From assembly GCA_013398295.1 (NCBI GenBank), contig VZSF01008496.1, positions 124,001 through 188,000 on the forward strand: a stretch of DNA of 64,000 nucleotides, in the 5' to 3' direction. Under the pieces are notes generated by a model. It made no database searches and was not told where the DNA came from. It saw only the letters and a program-made list of their open reading frames with translations. The position numbers and the translations under genes are program-made. Positions within the stretch are counted from its first letter, which is position 1; each line of letters starts with the position of its first letter. Source of the stretch: Chionis minor (lineage: Eukaryota > Chordata > Aves > Charadriiformes > Chionididae). Shown here one piece after another: positions 62,195-64,000 of this stretch.

Positions 62195-63177
62195 TTACTG
62201 ATTTGTTTTATGGTGGGTGATGTATCTGCGTACAAAGCAGTCTCGAAAGGTTACATGCTCTGTGTAATAATGCTGTAAAACTGCTTTCCCGCACCTTACT
62301 TTGGCACTCCCTGCGCCTTGCTGAGTGTGTGAGGAAGGTGATTTGTTTAAAGGCAGTGTTATGAAATACACATGACAGGAGATAAACCACCGATCAGCCT
62401 GCACGTCACTTCCAGCAAAAAGATAATCAGCCAGAGCCAGGATCGTGTCTGATGCTGCGTTGCTGTAGTGTGTCTGCTGTGTAGAATAAGAAAGGTTTGG
62501 AGGATCTAGGGGTGGGCCCTTAATTTCCCACCTATCAGCTAATGACATCCCTTTCAGTAGCACATAGGCACGCATGGTAGATGCTGGCTGGTTTCGCAGC
62601 AAGTCTATAATCATGTCAAAGTTTTGGGAAGTTGATAAGATTTTTGCTGGGTCTCGTGTTGTCAGGTATCGCTTCACCTGTTTGATGAATGCAGTCTCAG
62701 GAATGCATGATTCTGCAGGCCCTGCAGCCCTGAGCAGAGTATCTGCTGCTGCTTCGTTCCTTTTTCCTTTTTTTCCCCCCCAATTATTGTGATGTTTTCT
62801 GGCCACTGGTACAGGTTAACTTTTTTATTAGGATTCACAGACAGTGTAAGAGTTTTCTGTAAATAGTCAATTATTTGATTATTTGCTTTTCTCAAAGCAT
62901 CTGATGGATAGGTTTTCTTAGATACACATTTCTGATATCTCAGCTGAATTTGGTTGTTTAAACTCAACTGTTTTGAAGGCAAATTCAGAAGTTAATTTGG
63001 TTCCCAATTGAAAAATTTTTCAGTAGTCTTGGCTGGAGCATGTGGTACTTGGCGCAATTTCCTCCTCATCTGGGCCACATAATAATACACTGACCAGAAT
63101 GATACATAATGGTCTAACATGAAAGAAAGAACGGGTGGAGAGCAGTGGACTAGAACACTACAGCAGCCCCTTAGCAT
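62195..63177 (-). pseudogene. Broken, unrecognised protein-coding sequence
   Basis: The - strand carries about 325 codons of protein-like sequence in three pieces. Piece 1 (63177-62992) includes WSVYYYVAQMRRKLRQVPH and ends ...FFNWEPN at an in-frame TAA. Piece 2 continues in the same frame (62991 to about 62775) with ALRKANNQIIDYLQKTL and LYQWPENITII. At a G7/A7 homopolymer (about 62769-62782) the frame shifts by one base, and piece 3 runs to a stop at 62195-62197. Piece 3 includes AFIKQVKRYLTTRDPAKIL, FDMIIDLLRNQPASTMRAYV and DTILALADYLFAGSD. The composition (balanced, helix-forming, few low-complexity runs) is much more protein-like than any other frame here. The 203-codon open part starts at a GTG, not an ATG, which fits a continuation rather than a start. 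No membrane segment, signal peptide or catalytic motif is seen. It is intronless, so it may be a processed pseudogene of a helical cellular protein or an old viral or transposon gene. I do not recognise the family. Confidence 0.5.
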
Positions 63178-63280
63178 ATCTGGTTCCCATGGCTCCTACC
63201 ATTTAAAGGTAGGGGAATAATGAACCAGAAACCCTATGGCAACCCCCTAGTGTACCTGGTTCTCTTGGCTCCTACCATTT
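63140..63280. repeat. Two-copy tandem duplication, period 76 bp
   Basis: Copy 1 (about 63140-63204) and copy 2 (about 63216-63280) share CTGGTT (63180 and 63256) and GGCTCCTACCATTT (63191 and 63267) at a constant 76-base offset, with flanking 'agaac/accc' similarity. Copy 1 overlaps the upstream end of the broken coding sequence on the - strand. Confidence 0.7.
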
Positions 63281-63639
63281 GCATTTAATAACTATAATCG
63301 ATAACTCCTCACAACATAGGGATCATGGCCACAGAGAGGGGGGTACCAGGACCAGAAGTCCTAAGAAGTTCTGGGCTTGTATAACTGATGGAAAGTACTG
63401 GACTACTCCATTGCCCGAGCTGACCTGGAGAGGAAAACGTTGTGATGAAAGTCAATTATCTCAGATCCTATAAGTAGTGATTCTAGTAAAGACCCTTTGA
63501 GCTCTTCTGGATCGCAGCAGGCTGTGGCCAGTTCCTGCCCTGAGCTGGGGCAAAGGCAAACACCTCGAGGACTAGAAGGTGAGGGCAAGACAATCCCTCT
63601 CGAGCCTTGATTACTGCCGGCTGAGGAATGCTGATGCAT
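63281..63639. other. Short non-coding gap
   Basis: Nothing recognised between the 76-bp duplication and the CR1 relic. A 78-codon - strand frame (63403-63639) is unsupported. Confidence 0.4.
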
Positions 63640-64000
63640 TGTATTTATTCTAACTCGAGAAAAGGGAAATTTTAAAATGAGAATAGGATTCAGTGAGAAG
63701 TGTAAGCTATTACACTTGGGCGGGTGTAATCATCTGCTCAGCTTCAGGCGAGGGGAAAAATGGTAAGCTACACGTATGCAGGGAAGAATTTGGAGGGTAT
63801 AACAAATCATAAACTCAGCAATGTCAGCCTTTTACAGGAGAGGCAAGCATCACAATGTCATGCTCAGACAGGACAGTATAATCTGCAAGACAGGTGACGT
63901 GATCTTTTTGTGCTGCTCGTAGTGTTCATAAGACATTAGCTGGAGTGCAGGACTCGGGTTTGGGCACTTCATGCCATGCAAAATGGGGCATTTGGAAAAA
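63640..64000 (+). pseudogene. Decayed CR1 ORF2 fragment running off the window
   Basis: Translated in shifting frames, the + strand gives FKMRIGFSEKCKLLHLGG, matching the CR1 RT segment of the form '(M)xFNxxKCKVLHLG'. Further on, DVIFLCCS and a frame-shifted LEC..R..VWALHAMQN match the family block 'DVILLLYS..VRP.LEYC.QFWAPQ'. Stops and frameshifts interrupt it, so it is dead. It lies in + orientation, starts inside RT and continues beyond base 64000, where the CR1 3' UTR should follow. Confidence 0.7.

Noticed and set aside
1..64000. CRISPR arrays, operons, phage or bacterial defence systems, and classic RNA genes
   Set aside because: No regularly spaced repeats, no dense gene clusters, and no tRNA, rRNA, snRNA or well-known microRNA sequence was recognised; the window is eukaryotic.

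Overview
The window looks like vertebrate, almost certainly avian, nuclear DNA. It is AT-rich and mostly non-coding. The interspersed repeats are overwhelmingly CR1 LINEs of several ages: intact-looking 3' ends with the bird-type terminal repeat, plus very old 3' UTR and reverse-transcriptase (RT) relics. There is also a pair of abutting bird-style endogenous-retrovirus LTRs. Nothing resembles bacterial or viral genome organisation: there are no operons, ribosome binding sites or dense ORFs. I could not name a single functional protein-coding gene.

Layout. 1-1.85 kb is AT-rich unique sequence. 1.85-2.45 kb is a CpG-rich, promoter-like island with an 11-bp tandem repeat. It is followed on the + strand by a consensus splice donor, a long polypyrimidine tract with an acceptor, and a polyadenylation hexamer, which together suggest a short two-exon transcript. 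3-10.7 kb is unique sequence with one coding-like terminal exon candidate on the - strand (5239-5460). 10.7-15.8 kb holds four CR1 relics in both orientations, including a decayed RT fragment. 15.8-29.5 kb is mostly unique with two more CR1 copies (23.6-24.4 and 26.0-26.4 kb). 29.56-30.56 kb is the youngest-looking CR1, keeping 184 codons of RT and the 3' tail. 35.4-36.57 kb holds two LTRs in - orientation. 37.18-37.69 kb is a GC- and purine-rich block with a splice-donor match, a duplication and a hairpin. 45.15-45.59 kb is an old CR1 beside a GC-rich patch. 54.2-54.4 kb contains a coding-like exon candidate on the + strand. 62.2-63.2 kb on the - strand holds a broken, unrecognised protein-coding sequence (one in-frame stop, one homopolymer frameshift), beside a 76-bp-period duplication. 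63.64 kb to the window end is a decayed CR1 RT fragment.

No gene set works together here. The window reads as intergenic or long-intron DNA around one promoter-like island. The most interesting items are the unidentified broken coding sequence at 62.2-63.2 kb, the two exon candidates, and the candidate short spliced transcript at the island. I see no evidence of a novel multi-gene system. Family assignments rest on recognising consensus phrases by eye; no database search was possible.
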